From contig JAJFZO010000896.1 of the NCBI GenBank assembly GCA_021397835.1, forward strand, positions 4,194,501 through 4,258,500: 64,000 nucleotides of DNA. The letters are read 5' to 3'. The first letter of the stretch is position 1, and every line of letters starts with the position of its first letter. Made by a program: the position numbers and the translations under genes. Below are positions 11,985 through 25,400 of this stretch, in pieces. The stretch is from Moringa oleifera (Eukaryota; Streptophyta; Magnoliopsida; Brassicales; Moringaceae). The notes below the pieces were generated by a model. That model had not been told where the DNA came from and did not search any database. It was given only the letters and a program-made list of their open reading frames with translations.

Positions 11985-14190
11985 GCCAACCATTATCATC
12001 ATTATAGTGATGGCCAACAGCTATCGCTGATGCTGGTGGATGCGAGGGTAAGCATTAGAGGAGCCCAACAATGGCCTAGTAGAAGTTGTTAGAATTGAGA
12101 GAGCCCAACGACTATGGAAGGGGAAGTCATACATGTTGGCAGACACTCGTACTAGCTTTTGAGGAACTCAACGACTGCCCAGCTACTGCTACCAGGGAGT
12201 CATTGGTGCTGGTTGACGATAATGCGAGCATTAGGAGAGCCCAACAACAAGTGTTGTTAGGGGCTAGTATCAGCACTACAGGAGCTCAATGACGATGACC
12301 TAATACTAGTTACATATGTTGGTAGAGCCCTACAATTACTAGTGGGCAATTGCTTGCATTGGCAAACATTTATGCTAGGAGTGCTTAGCGACGAGCCAGA
12401 GATTATTGCTGACGCTAGCAGACATTTATAGTGGCTTCTCCCAGTGATGGCCTAGTGGACGTCAACTAACACTAATGTCTGCATTGAGAGAGCCTTGGAA
12501 CTACCTAACTATTGCTACGAAGTAGTTGCTAGTATCCATAGACGTTAGTACTAGCACTTGGGAGCCTAGCGACGTCTCTATGATAGTTTCTAGCATTGAA
12601 AGAGCCCAATGACTACTGCTCAGGAGTGGCTAACACTATTTAAGGCTAGCATAGCAGAAGCGGAGTTCAGCGATGATCCAACAATAATCACTTGCACTGG
12701 TAAACATCTATGTTAGGTTCTCTTAATAATGACCTAGTGACAGTCGCTATTGTAAGCAAAGGAGTCCAACGACGGTGCAGTAGTAGTAATTGGCATAAGG
12801 AAAGCACACTGACTACTTGAGGAAGTCTTACCAACACTGCTCGAGGAAGTCCCATGTTTCGGCAAACGTCGACGTCAGCACGAAGGGAACCTAGGTACTG
12901 CTTAGTTATCGCTGTGAGGTGGTTACTGGTGTTAGTAAACACTACTGCCAGCACTAAAAAAATCCAGCGATGACCTCATGATGGTCGTTGACATTAGGAG
13001 AGCCGAATGACTATTATGGGGTAGTCACTAGTGCTAGGGGAGCCCAGTAGTAATCACTAATGCTGGCAGACATCGGTGCTATGTTGCCCCAACTGTGGCC
13101 TAATGAGAGTAACAAGCGTAAGTAGGCACGATGGCAAGTACTAGAAAAGCTCAACAACGGTGTAGTAAGAGTAGTAAGCGGAAAGAGAGCCCAATGACTT
13201 TTACGGGGTAATAAATAATGTTAACAGACGCTCGCACTAACTTTGAGGGAGCCTAATGACTACTTAGCTATAGCAGTAAGGAAGTTACTTGTGTTGATAG
13301 ACGAAATTACCAACACATGCGGAACCCAAGGACAGGACAGCTAAGTAGTTGCTGGTGTTAGTAGATGCCAACGCCAATATAGGGGAAGCCTTGCGATAAC
13401 CCCATGACAGTCATTAGCATTAGGAGAGCCCAACGGTTGCAGCTGGCCAGTTGTTAACGCTGGTAGAAATTTACATGGCTTGCCCCAATAATGGTCCTAT
13501 AGAAGTTGCAATCGCACGTAGACTAGAGGGCAAACCCTAGAGGAGCTCAACCATGACTTAGTAATAGTTATTGGCGTTCAGAGAGCCCAATGACTGCTAC
13601 GATGAAATTGCTTATGTTGGCAAATACTCGTGCCAGTTTTAAGGGAGCCCAACGACCCCATGATAGTCGCTCACATTGGGAGAGCCTAATAACTAATGCT
13701 AGGCAATGACTAACGCTAATCGATGGCTACGTGAGCAGTAGAGTAACTCAACAATGACATAGTGATAATCGTTGGCACTGATGGACATCAGCACTAGGTT
13801 CACCCAGTGATGGCCCAATGGTTATCGGTGGTACAAGTAAACATAAAAGCAAGCATAATTGGGGTCGAATGATGGCTTAGCAGTAGTAGTAGGCATTAGG
13901 AAAGCCCAATGACTTTTGCACGATATCGTTGGCTCTAGTAAAAGCTTGCATCAACTTTGAAGAAACCCAACAATTGCCTAGCCTATTGTTGCGAGGTAGT
14001 TATTAGTTTTTGCAGATCTTAGTGCTAGCACTAGGGGAACCCTAGGATTGCTCAACTGTTGTTGCATAGTAGTTGCTAGTGTCGATAGACGCTAGTGCTA
14101 TCATCAAAAGAGCCCAGTGATGATCTAGTGACAATGGCTGGCATTGGAAAGGCCCAACAGTTGTTGTCGAGCAGTCGCTGATGCTAGTAA
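11985..14190 (+). repeat. Super-unit S, copy 2a
   Basis: Shows the ordered private variants of S: unit start 'gatgccaaccattatcatc' near 11985, 'gagccttggaact' at 12490, the 'gtttaaggc' variant near 12638, 'gaacctaggtactg' near 12887, 'gtagtaagagtagtaagcg' near 13160, and 'gacgaaattaccaacac' near 13300. It aligns with 51.48-53.86 kb at an offset of about 39.6 kb and with 1-2.27 kb. Confidence -1.
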
Positions 14191-17055
14191 ATGCTAGCCA
14201 CTGTCATTGCCATAGTGATAGCCCAATTACTGCCATTGATGCTAGTAGACATAAGGATAAACATTAAAGGAGCCTAATAGTGGCCTAACAGCATTTATTG
14301 GTATTAGGACACCCCAATGACTATGACTGGGAAGTCATAAGCGTTGGCAAACGCTCATGCTCGCTTGTGAGGAACTTAAATTGCCTAACTACTCCTACCA
14401 TACAGTCATGGTGTTGGGGTTAATGTCAATGCGAGCATTGGAGGAATTGAGGGACTTCTTAGCAATTGGTGTAAGGCAGTTGCTCTTATTGATAGATGCT
14501 AATGCCAGTAATGGGGGAGCCTAATGACAACCTCATGATAGTTGCTCGTGTTAGGAAAGCCCAATGACAGTTGTTGGTAGGGCCAATGTCAACACTAGGG
14601 GAAATGAGCTACGATGACCTAATGATAGTTATTGGTGTTAGGAAAGCCCTAAAACTATTGCTAGGCAGCCACTTGCACTCACAAGCATCTGTAATGGGTT
14701 AGCTCAGCAATGATCGAGAGATAGTCATTAGCGCTAGCAAACATCTACAGTAGGTTCTCCAAATGATGGCCTAGTGAACGTCAACCAATAGTAACACTTG
14801 CATTAAGAGAGCCTTGGAACTACCCAACTATTACTGCGATGTAATTGCTAGTGTTAGTGGATGCTAGTGCTAGCATTGATGGAGCTTAGCGACATCCCCA
14901 TAATAGTTGTTAGCATTGGGAGAGCTCAACGACTATTGCTTAGGAGTGGCTGGCATTGTCTTAAGCCAGCATATCACTAGGGGAGCTCAGTGATGACTAA
15001 TGGCAATTGCTGGCACTGCTAGAGATCTGCGGTGGCCTCCCTCAACAATGACCCAACAATAGTCGCTGTTGCACGTAAAAGAGTCTAACGATGGTGCAGT
15101 AGCAATAGTTGGCATAGGGAAGGTATAACAACTGCTTGGGATAAGTCCCTGGTGCTAGCAAACATCAATGACAACACAAGGGGAACTTAGGTGCCGACGC
15201 AATTGTTGTTGTTAATAAACGCTAGTGCAAGCATTAAGGGAATCCAGTGATAACCTCATAATGGTCATTGGCATTGAGAGAGCCGAACGACTACTGTTGA
15301 GTAGTCATTAGCGCCAGGGGAGATTAGCGATAACCCAACACTAATCATTAGTGTTAGTAGACATCGATGCTGTGTTCCCCCAACTATAGACCAATGAGAG
15401 TAGCAAGCATAAGTAGGCTTGAGTGTAAGCACTAGAGGAGCTTAACGACTACTGCGAAGCAGTCCTTGATGCTTGTAAACGCTCACACTAACTTAGAGGA
15501 ACCTCATGACTACTTGGCTTCAGCAGTGAGTCATTTTTTCGTGTTGACAAATGAAGTTACCAACACTTGGGAAACCCAAAATTGCCTAGCTATTTCTGAG
15601 GGGTAATTGTTGGTGTCAGTAGATGCGAGTGCTAATAGAGAGGAAGCCTTGAAACAACCCTATGACAATCATTGGCATTGGGAGAGCCTAATGATTGCTA
15701 CTAGGTAGTCATGAGCACTGGCAGAGGCCAATACCAACATTAGGGGGGCTTAGCAATGATCGAGCAATAATTGCGATGGCCATGCAATAGTCGCTGATGT
15801 AAGGTAGACATGAGGCAAAAGCATTAGATAGTCCCAACAATGGCCTAACATCAATAATTGGCATTAAAAGAGCCCAATGACAACTATAAAGAAGTCGATG
15901 ATGTTAGTAGATGCTAGTGCTAGTTTTGGGGGAATCTTATGACTGTGTAGCTACTACTATAGGGGAGTTGTCGATGTTCGCAAGCATCGATACCAGCTCT
16001 AACAGAAATTGGGCACTGCCTTGCAATTATTATAGGGTAGTTATTGGTGTCAGTAGACACTCGTGCCAGCACTAAGGCAGCCTTGCAACAACCCCATAAC
16101 TATCATTGGCATTGCGAGAACTCAGCAACTACTACTAGGTAGTCGTTGGCACTGATAGAGGCCAATAATGACTACTAGCAGCAGTCACTAATGCTGGTAG
16201 AGATCTACACTAGGTTGCCTTCACAATGGCCTAACGATAGTTTCTAGCACATGTAAACATGAGGACAAGCACTAAATGAGCCCCACATCGATCAATCTAC
16301 AGTAGTTGGCATTAGGAGAGCCTAACAACTACTGTAGGGAAGTGGCTAGTATAGGTTGATGCTAGCACCAGCTTTGGGGGAACTCAATGACTAACCAGTT
16401 GCTTTTGTGATGCAGTTGCTAGTGTTGGTAGACACTAGAGCTAGCATTAGGGGAGTTTAGTGATGACTCTATGGTAGTCGGTAGCATTGGGAATGCTTAA
16501 CCATTATGGTAAGCAGTTATTGACGTTGATAGATGTGAAAGTCAACACTAAGGGTGCTTAGGGATGACCCAATGACCATTCAATGACTATCACTGACATT
16601 GGTAGATGCAAGTGCAAGCACTAGAAAAGCTTAAAGATGGCTTAGCTATAGTAAAAAGCAAAAGGAGAGTCTAACGATTACTATGTGGAAGTTGCTAGTG
16701 CTAGTAAACACTTGTGCCAACTTTGAGGGAACCCAACAACTACTTAGCTATTACTGCAAGGCAGTTGCTGGTGTTGGCAGATGCCAATCCTAATAGTATA
16801 TAAACTTAGAGGCAGCCCAGCTTTTGTAGCAGGGTAGTTGTTGGTATCTGTAAGCACTAGCGATAGCATCGGGGTAGGTCGACGATGACCCTATGGTAGT
16901 CATTAGTGTTGGGAAAGCTTATTGACTGTAGTTGGGCAATCATAAACGTTTGTATATATCGGTGCTAACACTAGGGGAGCTAAACGATGACCCAACAGCG
17001 GTGTTAGGTTCTCTTTATGATGGCCTAGCAGTAGTTACTGGCATAGGTAAATGCG
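14191..17055 (+). repeat. Super-unit S, copy 2b, ending at the A-to-B junction
   Basis: The second S copy, with 'gagccttggaact' at 14809 (2319 bp after the same marker in copy 2a). It lacks the 'gtagtaagagtagtaagcg' module, as the other b copies do, and carries the private 'gaggcaaaag' variant at 15812, also present at 55382, 27846 and 7801. It runs into family B at 17055. The stretch 16400-17055 matches 55980-56592 step for step, including the unusual 'agctatagtaaaaagca' and 'agcccagcttttg' variants. Confidence -1.
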
Positions 17056-20000
17056 ATGGCTCGCATGGGGCTCCCATGCCTTGGTTGGCACCCATTTTAT
17101 GGCCATACGATGGGCCTTCCACCCATGCGATGCGTGCTAAGGTAAGCTATGGCTTGCCTCTTATGCTCATGGTCTTTGCAATGCAGCTCCCTTTGCACAC
17201 TCATTATGAAGTCTATCGAGTGATAGTGATGAGGGTCTGGCTCGTGTGGATTGCCCATGACCTAGCTGGCATGCTTGTTGTGATCGCGCATTGGGCCCTT
17301 CGCCTATACCTTGCCTATTAGTGGTAACTGTAACTTGCCTCATGTGCCCATGTTTGGTGTAATGCGACTCCATTGGCACGCTCATTGGGCAGTATATTAA
17401 GGATGGTAATAAGGGTTTATGTTATGTGGGACACCCATGGCTTGGCTAACGTGCCTCCTACTTGCATACTAGGCCTTTCACCCATGTCGCATCTGCTGGG
17501 GTTAGCCATGGCTTACCTCTTGTACCCTTGGGATGCTCGCTAGGGAGTCTATCAAGGGACAGCAATGAGGGTCTAGCTCGAGTGGGCTACCCATGTTCTA
17601 GCTTGCTCGCTTACTATTGCCATATGCTGGGCCTTCTACCCATGTCGTGCATGCTCAGAGCAATAGTGGCTGGCCTCTTGTGCCCATGGTCCATGCTATG
17701 CGACTCCCGTGGCATGCTCGTTGAGCAGTCAATCGAGGAACAATGATGAGGATCCAGCTTGAGTGGGGCACCCATGGCTTGGCTGGCACATTAGTTGCAG
17801 CCACACGTTAGGCCTTGTACTCTTGCACTACCTACTCATGGCAACCGTGGCTTTTCGTTAGTGCCCATGTCCATGCAACACAGCTCCCTTAGCATGCATG
17901 CTGGGTAGTCTCTTTAAGGACAATAAAAAGGGTCTGGCCTGTGTGTGGCATCCATGGTATGGTCGGTGCCTATTATGGTCGCATGTTGGGCCTTCCACCC
18001 ATATGATGCTTGTTTAGGGTAAAAGTGGCTTGCCTTCCATGCCTAAGTTCCATGCTACTCGGCTCCTTTGGCATGCTGTTTGGGCGTTCTATTAAGGGAT
18101 AGCAATGATAATTAGGCACATGTGAGGTGCCCATTTCCTGGATGGAGCACCTGTTGCAACTCACATTGGGCCTTTCGCCCATGCCACGCCTATTGCGGGT
18201 AACCATGGCTTACCTCTCATGCCCATCATCTGTGAGATGTGGCCCCCTTGGCACCTCCTCTGGGTAATTTATCAAGGGGTAGCGAGGAGGATTTAACTCT
18301 TATAGGGTGCCTACGGCTTGGCTAATGCCCCTATTGTTGTTGCAAGTTGGACTTTTCGCCTATGTCGTGCTTGTTAGGGGCAACCATGACTTGCCTCCTG
18401 TGCCTATGTTTCATATGTCGTGGCTCCCTTGGCACACCCACTGGGCAATCCCTTGAGGGATGACATCGAGGGTCTAGCTCACATGGGGTGCAAATAGGCC
18501 TTCCACTAATATGATACCTTCCGAGGTAGTCAGGCTTGCCTCTCATGCCCATTGTTCGTGCAACGCAGCTATTTTTGCATGTTCATTCAATAGCCTATCA
18601 AGCAACTACGATGAGGGTCAAGCTCGCATAGAGTGCCCAAGACTTGGCCAGGGCGCTTGTTGCGACAGCCCCTCGGGCCCTCTACCCATTACAAGCCTAT
18701 TAGAGGTAACTGTGGCATGCCTCCCATACCCATGGTCCATGTGATGTAGCTTCCTTAGCACGCTCACTCGACAATCTATTGAGGGATAACCATGAGGGTC
18801 TGGCTCATGTGGAGCCCCATGGCCTGGCTAGAGCGCCTACTACGGCTTCACGCTAGGCATTTCACCTGAGTTTTGACTATCGAGGGCACCCGTGGCTTAC
18901 CTTTCATGCCCATAGTCCATCCAATGCAGCTCCTTCTACATGCTCGCTGGGCAGTCTATTGAGCGATAACAGTAAGGGTTTAGCTTAGGTGGGGGTGCCG
19001 ATGGCCTAGCTGGTACTCTTACTACGGGCGCACGTTTGGCTTTCCATCCTTACTCTGCCTCCTAAGAGTAATCGTGGCCTACATCCCATGCCCATGGTCC
19101 TTGCAATGGGGCTCCCTTGGCATGCTCAATGGGCAGTCCATTGAGCAACAATAATGAGGGTCTAGCTTGCATGGGGTGCCAATAGCCTGGCTGATGCTCC
19201 TATTTTGGCCGCATGCTCGGCCTTCCATCATTCTACACCTTCTAGAGGTAATCGTGGCTTGCGTCCCGTGCCCATGGTCCCCGTGACATGGCTCTCTTAG
19301 CACGTTTAATGGGCAGTCAATCGGCGGATGATGTTAAGGGTTTGTCTCATGTGGGGCAACCATGGCGACAAACGCATGCTAAGCCTTTTGCCCTTGGTAG
19401 GCCTAGAGGTAGCCATGGCTTGCCTTTCAATCCTATGGTCTGTGCAACCTTGCTCTCTTAACACACTCATTGGGTTGTCTATCTAGTGACAATGATGATG
19501 GTTTTGCTTGCATAAGGCGCCTGTGGCCTCGCTGGCGTGCCTACTTTAGCAACACATTGGGCCTTTTGCCTATGCTAAGCTTGTTGAAGATAGCCATGGC
19601 TTGCCTTTCATGCCCATGCTCCATGTGGAGTGGTTGCTTTGGCATGCTTGTTGGGCAGTCTATGGAGGGATGACATCGAGGGTGTTACTCACTTAGGGTG
19701 CCCAAGGCCTGGCTGGTGCCTGCTATGGCCATAAGCTGGGCCTCCTACCATGCCATACCTATTAGGGACAGCCATGGCTTACCGCCTGACCCTACTGTCT
19801 GTGCGAAATGGCTCCCTTGGCATGCTTGCAAAGCAGTCTATTATGGGACAACGACGAGGGTCAAACAAGCGTGGGTGCCCATGGCCTGACAGGTGTACCA
19901 TTTTGCGAAAGGATGTTAAGCATTTTTTCTCATGCCATTCCTATTGGAGCTAGTCATGGCTTACCTCCTGTGCTAATGGTCCATGCAATGCAGCTCCTCA

Positions 20001-22410
20001 ACATGCTCACTAGGTAATTTATCTAGGGATAGTGATAAGGTTTTGGCTCGTGTGGGGTTCCCTTGACCCAACTATCATGCCTGTTGTGGCTGCACCCTTG
20101 GCCTTCCTCCCATGCTGGGCCTACTAGGGTAGGCCGTGGCTTCTTTCCCATGCCTATGATCCATGCAATGTGGCTCCCTTGGCACGTTCGCTAGTAGTCT
20201 ATCAAGGGACAATGAAGATGGTTTGACTAACGTGGGACGTCCATGTCTTCATTAGCATGCCTACTGCATCCACATGCTAGATCTTCCACCCAAGTTATGC
20301 TTGTTGGGGGCAGCCGTGGCTTGTCTCTTGTGCCCATGGTCTGTGTGACGCAGCCCCCTCAACATGGTGGTAAGGAAGCCTATCAATCAAGGGATAGCAG
20401 CAATGGTTTTACTAGTGTGGGGTGCCCATGGCCTGGCGGGTGCAATTGCTACAGCCACAAGCAGGGCCTTCCACCCATGCAATGTTTGTTAAGGGCTATC
20501 ATGGCTTGCGTTCTATGCCCATGGTCCGTGCGACGTGGCTCCCTTGGCACACTCGCTGGGCAATCTATTGAGGGAGAATGATGAAGGTTTTGCTTGTGTG
20601 GGGCATTGATGGCCTGCAAGCTTACTTTCTATGGTCGCATGTTGGGCCTTTCACCCATTCCATGCTCCCAATATACGCTAGTTGGCCATCTATCAAGGGA
20701 TAGTGACAAGGGTCTGACTCGTATCGGGCAACCACAGCCTAGGTGGGTGCTAGCTATGACCAAACGCTAGGCTTTCCACCCATGCCGTACGTGCTGAGGG
20801 CGACCGTGGCTTGCCTTATGTGCCCATGGTCCATTCGAGATGGCTTCCTTGGCACACTCATTGGGTAGTCTAAGAGGGGATAGTGATGAGGCTCTTTTTT
20901 AACGTGAGGCGCTCATACATTAGCTAGCAAGCTTGTTAGGCCCCTACATTAGGCCATTCTCTTACATCGTGCCTATTGGTGGCAGTTATGGCTTGCTTCC
21001 CATGCCCATGGTCCTTCTGATGCAACTCCCTTGACATGCTCACTCGACTGTCTATCCAAGGACAATGACAAGAATTTTGTTCATGTAGGCACCAATCACC
21101 TCGTTGGTGCGCCTGTTGCAATAGCATATTAGGCCATCCGCTCATGCCATGCCAGCTAGGGTAAGTCGTGGCTTGTCTACCATGCACATGGTCCTTGTGA
21201 TGTAGCTCCCTTAGGAAGCTTGCTGGGTAGTCTATTAAGTGACGATGTCGAGGGTCTAGCTCACGCATTGTGCCAAAGGCCTAGCTGGCGCTCTCATTAT
21301 GGCTGCTTTCTGCCTTCTACTAATGTCGTGCCTATTAGGTGCAGCCCTAGCTTGCCATACTTACCCACTGTCTAATGACATGACTCTCTCGGCACTTTGA
21401 CTAGGCAGCCTATCGAGGGACAATGAAAAAGGTCTTACTTGCGTGGAGTGCCCATGGCCTGGTTTGGGTGCCTACTGTATCTGCATGCTGGGTTTTGTTC
21501 CCATGCAGTGCCGGCTAGGAGAAACCGTGGATTACCTCACATGCATATAGTCCATGCAATACGGCTCCCTTGATACACTCAGTGGGTAGTTTAACGAGGT
21601 GGATCGATGAAGGTATGGCTCGCATGGGGCTGCTATGGCTTGGCAGAAGCAACTATAGTGGGTTGCATGCTAGACTGTCTACCTATGCTATGTTATGCTT
21701 GATGGGGGCTACCATGGCTTCCCTCCAGTGCCGATGGTCCGTGCGATGGTGACTCCCTTGGCATGCTCACTGGGCAGCCTATCGAGCGATAGTGACGAGG
21801 GTTTTACTCGCGTGAGGTGCCCATTAATTGTTAGCATGACTACTGTAGTTGTAGGTAGGCCATGCCATGCTTGCTAGAGGCAGTAATGGCTTGCCTTCCT
21901 TGTTCACGATCCGCGTGAAGCGGCACCCTTGGCAGGCTTGAACGAGGGACGATGTCGAGGCTTTCTTTCGAGTGAGATGTCGAGGGCCTGGCTGGCGAGC
22001 GTGCTGCGGCTGCATGCTGGGCCTTCTGCCAATGCCTTGCGTGCTGGGGGCTGCCATGGCTTGCTTCCTATGCCCATGGTCCATGCAAGAAGGCTTCTTT
22101 GGCTTGCTCGTTAGACAATTTATTAAGGGATAGCACGACGATCTTACTTGTGCGGGGTGCCCATGGCTTGGTCGGGCTGCCTATTACAGCTGAATGCTAA
22201 GCTTTTTACCCATATTGTGCTTGTTGGGGCCTACTGTGGCTTGTTTCTCATGCCTATTGTCCATGCAATGCAGCTCCCTTGGCATGTTCGTTAGGTAGTC
22301 TATCGAGGGAATGCGACAACGTTTTTTCTCATGTAGGGCGCCTATGGCCCTGTTGGTGCACCTCTTGCAACCGCACATTGGGCCTTCTACCCATGCCATA
22401 CTAACAGGGG
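17056..22410 (+). repeat. Family B satellite block B2
   Basis: About 29 monomers of the ~181-bp family B repeat. Two successive 'agtctat'-type anchors at 17210 and 17391 are exactly 181 bp apart. The next step (17391 to 17546) is about 26 bp short, where 'cttgtacccttgggatg' skips part of the monomer; block B4 has the same shortening near 57060. Particular variants ('catggtatgg' near 17953, 'cttggtaggcct' near 19393, 'ttttttctcatgcca' near 19922) recur in the same order in other B blocks. The block therefore has its own higher-order arrangement and is not a simple homogeneous array. No coding function is supported, since 181 is not divisible by three. Confidence -1.
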
Positions 22411-25400
22411 GCCGTAGCTAGTGTTAGTAGACACTAGTGCTAGCAATGAAATAACCTAGAGATAACTTATGACAGTTACTAGAGTTAGGATAGCCCAATG
22501 ACTTCTGCTGGGCAGTTGCTAGCGCTAGCAAACAAATGCAGTGTTATGCCAAAGATGGCCCAATTGTAGTAAGTGGTGTAAGAAGACACAAGGCAAGCAC
22601 TAGAAGAGCCTAACGATGGCCTAAGAGCAGTAATTGGTGCTAATAGAGCCTAACAACTATTGTGGGAAAGTAATGGTGCTAAGAGACGCTCACGCCAGCT
22701 TTGAGGGAACCCAATGACTGCCTAGCTACTACTATGAGGCAATTACTCATATTGACAAATGTCAGCACCAGCACTAGGAGAACCCAAGGACTGCCTAGCT
22801 ATTGCTATGTGGTAGTTGGTGGTGTCGATAAACGCTAGTGCTAGCACTAGCGGAGCCTAGTGATGACCTAATGATAATTGTTGGCATTAGGAAGCCCCAC
22901 AACTACTGCTACGTAGTCATTGACACTGGTGGACATCTTCACTGGGTTACCCTAATAATGGTCATATAGTAGTTGTAGGCACAGGTAGACAAGAGAGCAA
23001 GCACTAGAGGAGCCTAACGACGACCTAGCAGTAGTGATTAGCATTGAGAAAGCCCAATGACTACTGTAGGGAAGTCACTGGTGCTCACAAATGCGATGGG
23101 AACCCAATGACTACATAGCTACTACATCGCGATTGTAGCTACTATTATTAAATGCTAGCGCTAGCACTAGGGCAACTTAAGGACTGCTCACTTATCATTA
23201 TAAGGCGGTTGCAAGAGTTGGTAGACACTAATGCTAGCATCAAGGGAGTTTAGCAATGACCCCATCATAGTTGCTGGTATTGGGAGAGCTAACGATATTT
23301 CCTAGGTAGTCGCTGATGTTGATAGATGCCAATGCCAACATTAGGGGAGCACAATAATAACCCCGCTTTATAGTAATCATTAACTTCCCTACTATTATTG
23401 TTGTCTAGTTATCGATGTTCGAAGATGCATGCACCGTACTAGAAGACCTTAGGGATTGCTCTGTTATTAATGCAAGGTAGTTGCTGGTGTCGATAGATGC
23501 AAATTCTAGACACCAGGGTAGCCCAGTCACGACCTAATGATAGTCACAGGCGTTGGGAGAGCCTTACGACTGCTGTTGGGCAATCACTAACATTGGTAGA
23601 CATCTGCATTAAGTTACCATAGCAATGGCCTAATGGCAGTCTTTAATGTAAAAAGACTTGGGGGCAAGCACTAGAGCAGCCCAACAACGGCTTAGCAATA
23701 GTAGTTAGCATAGCGAGAGCCCTACAACTACTGTTAGGAAGTCATTTCTACTGGCAGATGCTCATGCTAATTTTGAAAGAATTCAACACCTGCCCAATTA
23801 CTTTTGTGGTGCAGTTACTAGTATGGGTTAATGTGAGTACCAACACCAAGAGAGCTTAATGACATCCCAGCGATAGTCACTTACGTTAAGAGGGCTCAAC
23901 GATTGTTGCTGGGTAGTCACTGATTTAGGTAAATGCCAACGCTAGCATAAAGGGAGCATAATGATGACTAGCGATAATCACTAGCACTAGCAGGCATCTA
24001 CTCTGGGTATCCTAGCGATGGCCCAATAACAGTCGATAGCATAGGTAAAAGCAAGGGCAAGCACTAGACGAGCTCAACAATGGCCTAGCAGTAACGGTCA
24101 GCATTAGGAGAGCCTAATGACTACAGCTTTGGGGGAATCTAGCGGCAAGTCACCCACTTATTGTTACAGGGTAGTTATAAGTGTTGGCAGACGTCGGCAC
24201 CAACAATAAAGGAACCCAAGGATTGCTTAGCTATAATTGCGGGGCAGTTGCTAGTGTTGGTACATAATAGTGCTAGCACCAGTTGCAATAGTGTTTGGCA
24301 CTAGAAGAGCCCAATGGTTATCGTAAAGAAGTCGCTGGGGTTGGCAGATGCTCACACCAACTCTAGGAAAAACCAACAATTGCCCAACTATTGTTTCGAG
24401 GAATTCGCTAGTGTTGGTTGACGTCGATGCAAGTACTAAGGGAACAAAGGGATTTTTAGCAATTACTGCACGCAAGTTGCTAGTTCCAACCATAAATGAG
24501 CCTAGATATGCTCCATGATAGTCGTTTGCATTGGGAGAGCCTAACCACAACTATTGGGTAGTCTCTAGCGCTCGTACAAGCTAGTGCCAGCACTAGAAGA
24601 GCTCAACACTGATGACTTAATGATAGTCGCAAGCATTGGGAAAGCCTTACCACTGTTGCTAGGTAGTCGCTAGCCCTGGCAAACATCTGCACAGGGTTCC
24701 CTCAGCGATAGTCTAACAACAATCATGGGCAAAGGTAGATGCGAGGGCAAGCACTAAAGGAGCCCAACGATAACCTAAAAGCTGTAATAGGTATTGGGAG
24801 AGCCCAACGACTATAGCGAGGAAGTTGTTGGTGTTGGCAAGTGCTAGCGCCAACTATGGCAGAACCTAGCAACTACCAAGCTTCTATTGCGGAGCAGTAG
24901 CTAGTGTTGTTAAACACTAGTGCCGATACTAAAAGAACTCAAGGACTGCCCTGTTATTGCTACAAGGCAATTGCGAGTGTCGATAAATGCCAATTTTGGC
25001 ATCGGAGAGATAGCGATGACCCCATGATAGTCGTTCGCATTGACAAAGCCCAATGATTGCACTTGGGCAATCATTGATGTTGGTTGCAGCCAACGCCAAC
25101 ACTAGAGGAGCTCAGCGATGCCAACGATAGTTGTTGGTGCTAGCAGACATGTGCGCTTGGTTTCCCTAACAATGGCCCAATGACAGTCCCTAGCACAAGT
25201 AAATGTGAGGGCAAGCATTAGAGACGCCCAATGATGGCCTAGCCCAACTATTTTTGCGAGACAATAATTAGAGCCGGTAAATGCTAGTGCAAATTTTGAG
25301 GGAACCCATTGATTGCCAACCTACTGTTGTGGGGTAGTTTTTGGTGTTGGTAGAGGCTGGCACTAGCACTAGAAGAACCCAATGATTTAGTTATTTTTGC

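Larger units (their letters stand above)
7425..17055 (+). repeat. Family A satellite array, segment A2
   Basis: About 9.6 kb of family A modules. It begins with 'gagcaagcactagaggag' directly after B monomer sequence. The first few hundred bases resemble the middle of super-unit S (compare 7560-7830 with 15500-15830), including the private 'gaggcaaaag' variant at 7801. The middle (about 8.5-11.9 kb) has ordinary 405-470 bp units, and the right part (12.0-17.06 kb) is the S dimer. From roughly 11.0 kb on, it is colinear with the segment starting near 50.4 kb. No gene, RNA or transposon is seen. Confidence -1.
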
